NCBI GenBank assembly: GCA_902617895.1 | Contig: CACMYJ010000001.1 | Span: 40,001 to 104,000, forward strand | Direction of reading: 5' to 3' | From: an uncultured Pelagibacteraceae bacterium | Lineage (GTDB): Bacteria > Pseudomonadota > Alphaproteobacteria > Pelagibacterales > Pelagibacteraceae | Length of the DNA: 64,000 bases | In this document: piece after piece, positions 62,179 to 64,000 of the stretch | How the letters are laid out: each line of letters opens with the position of its first letter | Numbering within the stretch: position 1 is the stretch's first letter | Made by a program: the position numbers and the translations under genes | The notes under the pieces: generated by a model | The model's database searches: none | Told to the model about the DNA's origin: nothing | The model's input: only the letters and a program-made list of their open reading frames with translations

Positions 62179-63915
62179 TTAAACTTTTAATGGAAGAATT
62201 TCCAACAATAGTTCGTTTCTCAGGCTAATTAATTTTGTTCTATTCATAATTTCAATTACAAAATTTAGTGACTCACTGTTTAATTCGTTCAATTCTTTTT
62301 CACCAATAATCTCAACTAATTTTAATAGTATCATTCCCGACTCCTTATTCTCTATCATTTTGTCAATTTCTGAATTTAATTCAGATTTATATTGAGAGAG
62401 CTCATCAATTTGATCTATTTGAATTCCATCTGATCTCAATGATTGTAGTAATAGAATATCTTTAAAGTCGAAGGAGTAATTTTTATCTTTTTTCATCTTT
62501 GACAACAAATTGTCAGTCAATTTTTGTGTTTTAGGTAAACTTTGCTTATTCAAAAAATAATTTAATACTTTTGATTGATGAAAAACTTCATTATTAAACT
62601 TAATTTTATTTTTTTTGTTTTCTTCAGTAATTAAATTAGTTTGGTAGAAGTCAGAAAACTTTGAAGGAATTTCTTTTTTATCCATTTTTTTTAATAACTT
62701 AGATAATTCGTCGTCAAATGATTTTTTAAAATTTGATTTTTCAAAGGAATTATTCAATTTTAATAACAATGAAAGTTTATTTTCAAGATTATCAGTTAGT
62801 AAAAACCTCTGATACATTAAAGCTCTTCCTTCATAATCTGTTAAATTTTTTAATGTATCCTCATAATTAAGAAGTTCATCAATCTCAAATTGGAATTTTT
62901 TATATAAATTCAATAGCTCTCTTTCATTAAAAATACCTTCACTGGTTGCTTTCTCTAAAAACTTTACCTGATCAATATCACTAAGATTAAAATCATTTAG
63001 ATTTTTGAGTAATTTAGAATTAGACAAATATTTCCAAATGAATTCCTCGGACTCTACTGATGGATAGTATAGAAAATTCTTATCTGTTTTGTGAGATAAG
63101 TGAAAATAAAGAACATTATCATCAGATAATATAAAATTATTATCCTCATATCCCATTAACACCTCAAACTTTTTAACAAAAAACTCATTAAAAGAATCTA
63201 GCTCAGAGTTAAGATCAAACAACAACTGAGCCTCATCTTTTTTATTCTGAGTTATTAAACAATAAATTTTAAAATATATTAAGTATTCATCGTTTATTAA
63301 ACTTAAACTATCAATAGCAGAGCATGAATTTTCTATTTCGTTTAATGACAAGTAATAATCAGCTACGTGTTTTATGAGTCTTTCTTTATCTTTTATTGAT
63401 GAATTTTTTTGAATAAACTCCTCGACTAAATCAAAATCTTTTTTTTTAATTAGATGGTCAAGTGTGAAATTTTCGAATTCGTGTAATGAAAAGTTTTGAT
63501 TTGGAATATAAGAGTTTGTTAATAATGCTACATCCATTAACCTCTCAGAGAAACTTGATAAATTTTTAGACTGTATTTTTTCAAGTAACTTTTTAATTTC
63601 AGCTCCATCTGTTTTTGACCACATATCAAGGTTGAGATCATTGTCATCAGGGTCAAATAATCCAGCCAACAAAATATTAGAATTGTCTAAATTTTTATCA
63701 ACTACAATATTCTCATCAGAAAGTTTTACTTTAACACCTTCAAGTTGTTCTGTATTAATAGATGCGCCTACATTATTTTTTGATTCAGTATTTTTAATCT
63801 CTTTTTTTTCTATTTCTGACCAAATCTCTTTAACTTCCTGAGCTTGGGCTGATAGAACAAACAAAAAAAAAGAAGCAGAAATTAAAATCTTACTTAATTG
63901 TTTTGAAATTTTCAT
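62179..63915 (-). CDS. Large exported protein of unknown function
   Basis: I choose ATG 63915 (578 residues); a longer frame starts with TTG 63933, but MKISKQLSKILISASFFLFVLSAQAQ is a classic signal peptide with AQA cleavage. No domain is recognised. The rest is hydrophilic, rich in Leu, Lys, Asn, Ser, Asp and Glu and apparently mostly helical, with few Gly or Pro; only one Cys pair is visible, near the middle (CSAID...YCLITQ). It may be a helical repeat protein of the periplasm. It lies upstream of def on the same strand and overlaps the end of another gene by 26 bases. Confidence 0.75.
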   Translation of the reverse strand: MKISKQLSKILISASFFLFVLSAQAQEVKEIWSEIEKKEIKNTESKNNVGASINTEQLEGVKVKLSDENIVVDKNLDNSNILLAGLFDPDDNDLNLDMWSKTDGAEIKKLLEKIQSKNLSSFSERLMDVALLTNSYIPNQNFSLHEFENFTLDHLIKKKDFDLVEEFIQKNSSIKDKERLIKHVADYYLSLNEIENSCSAIDSLSLINDEYLIYFKIYCLITQNKKDEAQLLFDLNSELDSFNEFFVKKFEVLMGYEDNNFILSDDNVLYFHLSHKTDKNFLYYPSVESEEFIWKYLSNSKLLKNLNDFNLSDIDQVKFLEKATSEGIFNERELLNLYKKFQFEIDELLNYEDTLKNLTDYEGRALMYQRFLLTDNLENKLSLLLKLNNSFEKSNFKKSFDDELSKLLKKMDKKEIPSKFSDFYQTNLITEENKKNKIKFNNEVFHQSKVLNYFLNKQSLPKTQKLTDNLLSKMKKDKNYSFDFKDILLLQSLRSDGIQIDQIDELSQYKSELNSEIDKMIENKESGMILLKLVEIIGEKELNELNSESLNFVIEIMNRTKLISLRNELLLEILPLKV

Positions 63916-64000
63916 TTGGTAAAATTTTTTCAATTTGTTTGTCTGGAGCGGGCAAATTAATCTGGTTAATCACAATAATGCCAAATACAATTATGAAAAT
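63890..64000 (-). CDS. C-terminal end of an unidentified protein (cut by the window edge)
   Basis: An open frame enters from the right edge and ends at TAA 63890-63892, giving 36 residues: a hydrophobic stretch (IFIIVFGIIVI) then NQINLPAPDKQIEKILPNE and a short end. The stop lies inside the signal-peptide region of the exported protein downstream, so the two genes overlap by 26 bases. The hydrophobic run suggests a membrane segment near the C-terminus. The family is not recognised. Confidence 0.6.
   Translation of the reverse strand: MFIIVFGIIVINQINLPAPDKQIEKILPNENFKTIK

Overview
This is a stretch of a streamlined alphaproteobacterial chromosome, most likely SAR11 (Pelagibacterales). The evidence is very low GC, overlapping genes or spacers of a few bases almost throughout, and alphaproteobacterial markers (GcrA, DUF1178, DUF4167, DUF2948, an NDUFA9-like protein, short HisG with HisZ). 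No insertion sequence, prophage, integrase or CRISPR array is visible; only three protein genes are unassigned, two of them tiny.

Layout. 1-3183 holds one rRNA operon on the minus strand: promoter, 16S, tRNA-Ile, tRNA-Ala and the 5' part of 23S, with a long 16S-flanking stem. 3254-11725 carries an M23 peptidase, DUF4167, prmC-prfA-ispG, lysC, ubiG, DUF1178 and argJ. 11784-20341 has secA, accA, glcB, recR-ebfC-dnaX and the SRP RNA. 20389-25497 has pheA, kdsB, a membrane cytochrome c, argF-argD and an ABC-2 permease. 25622-30605 has gcrA, a SHOCT protein, the NDUFA9-like protein, rnd, and an LPS set (kdsD, lptC, lptB). 30613-40070 is one long plus-strand run: aroA-cmk-rpsA-ihfB-pyrF-trpF-trpB-trpA-accD-folC. 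40067-43807 holds trxA and three DNA-processing genes (exonuclease I, an MGME1-like nuclease, rmuC). 43852-49152 is histidine-centred: tRNA-His-hisS-hisZ-hisG, cspA, and hisD-infA-tRNA-Phe. 49136-51835 has DUF2948, murA, dcd, two small basic ORFs and tRNA-Thr. 51839-59981 has a VTT membrane protein, rpmH-rnpA-yidD-yidC, argB, a HAD nucleotidase, dapD-dapE, an HDAC-like deacetylase and a SET protein. 59978-64000 is truA-fmt-def with an exported unknown protein and a cut gene upstream.

The window is mostly housekeeping: Arg, His, Lys, Trp and Phe synthesis, fatty-acid carboxylation (accA and accD in separate places), LPS assembly, translation, protein secretion and DNA repair.

The most interesting signals are these. 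(1) TrpB, TrpA and TrpF keep the classic gene order but have altered active-site and subunit-interface residues, and PheA has also lost a family signature. (2) tRNA-His ends four bases before the hisS start codon, so the tRNA forms nearly the whole leader of its own synthetase operon. (3) AccA has an extra C-terminal region ending in a membrane-like segment. (4) LptC contains a recent 48-bp coding tandem repeat. (5) HDAC-like and SET proteins are neighbours. (6) FolC, AccD and SecA show changed motifs. All family assignments come from reading motifs by eye; no database search was run.
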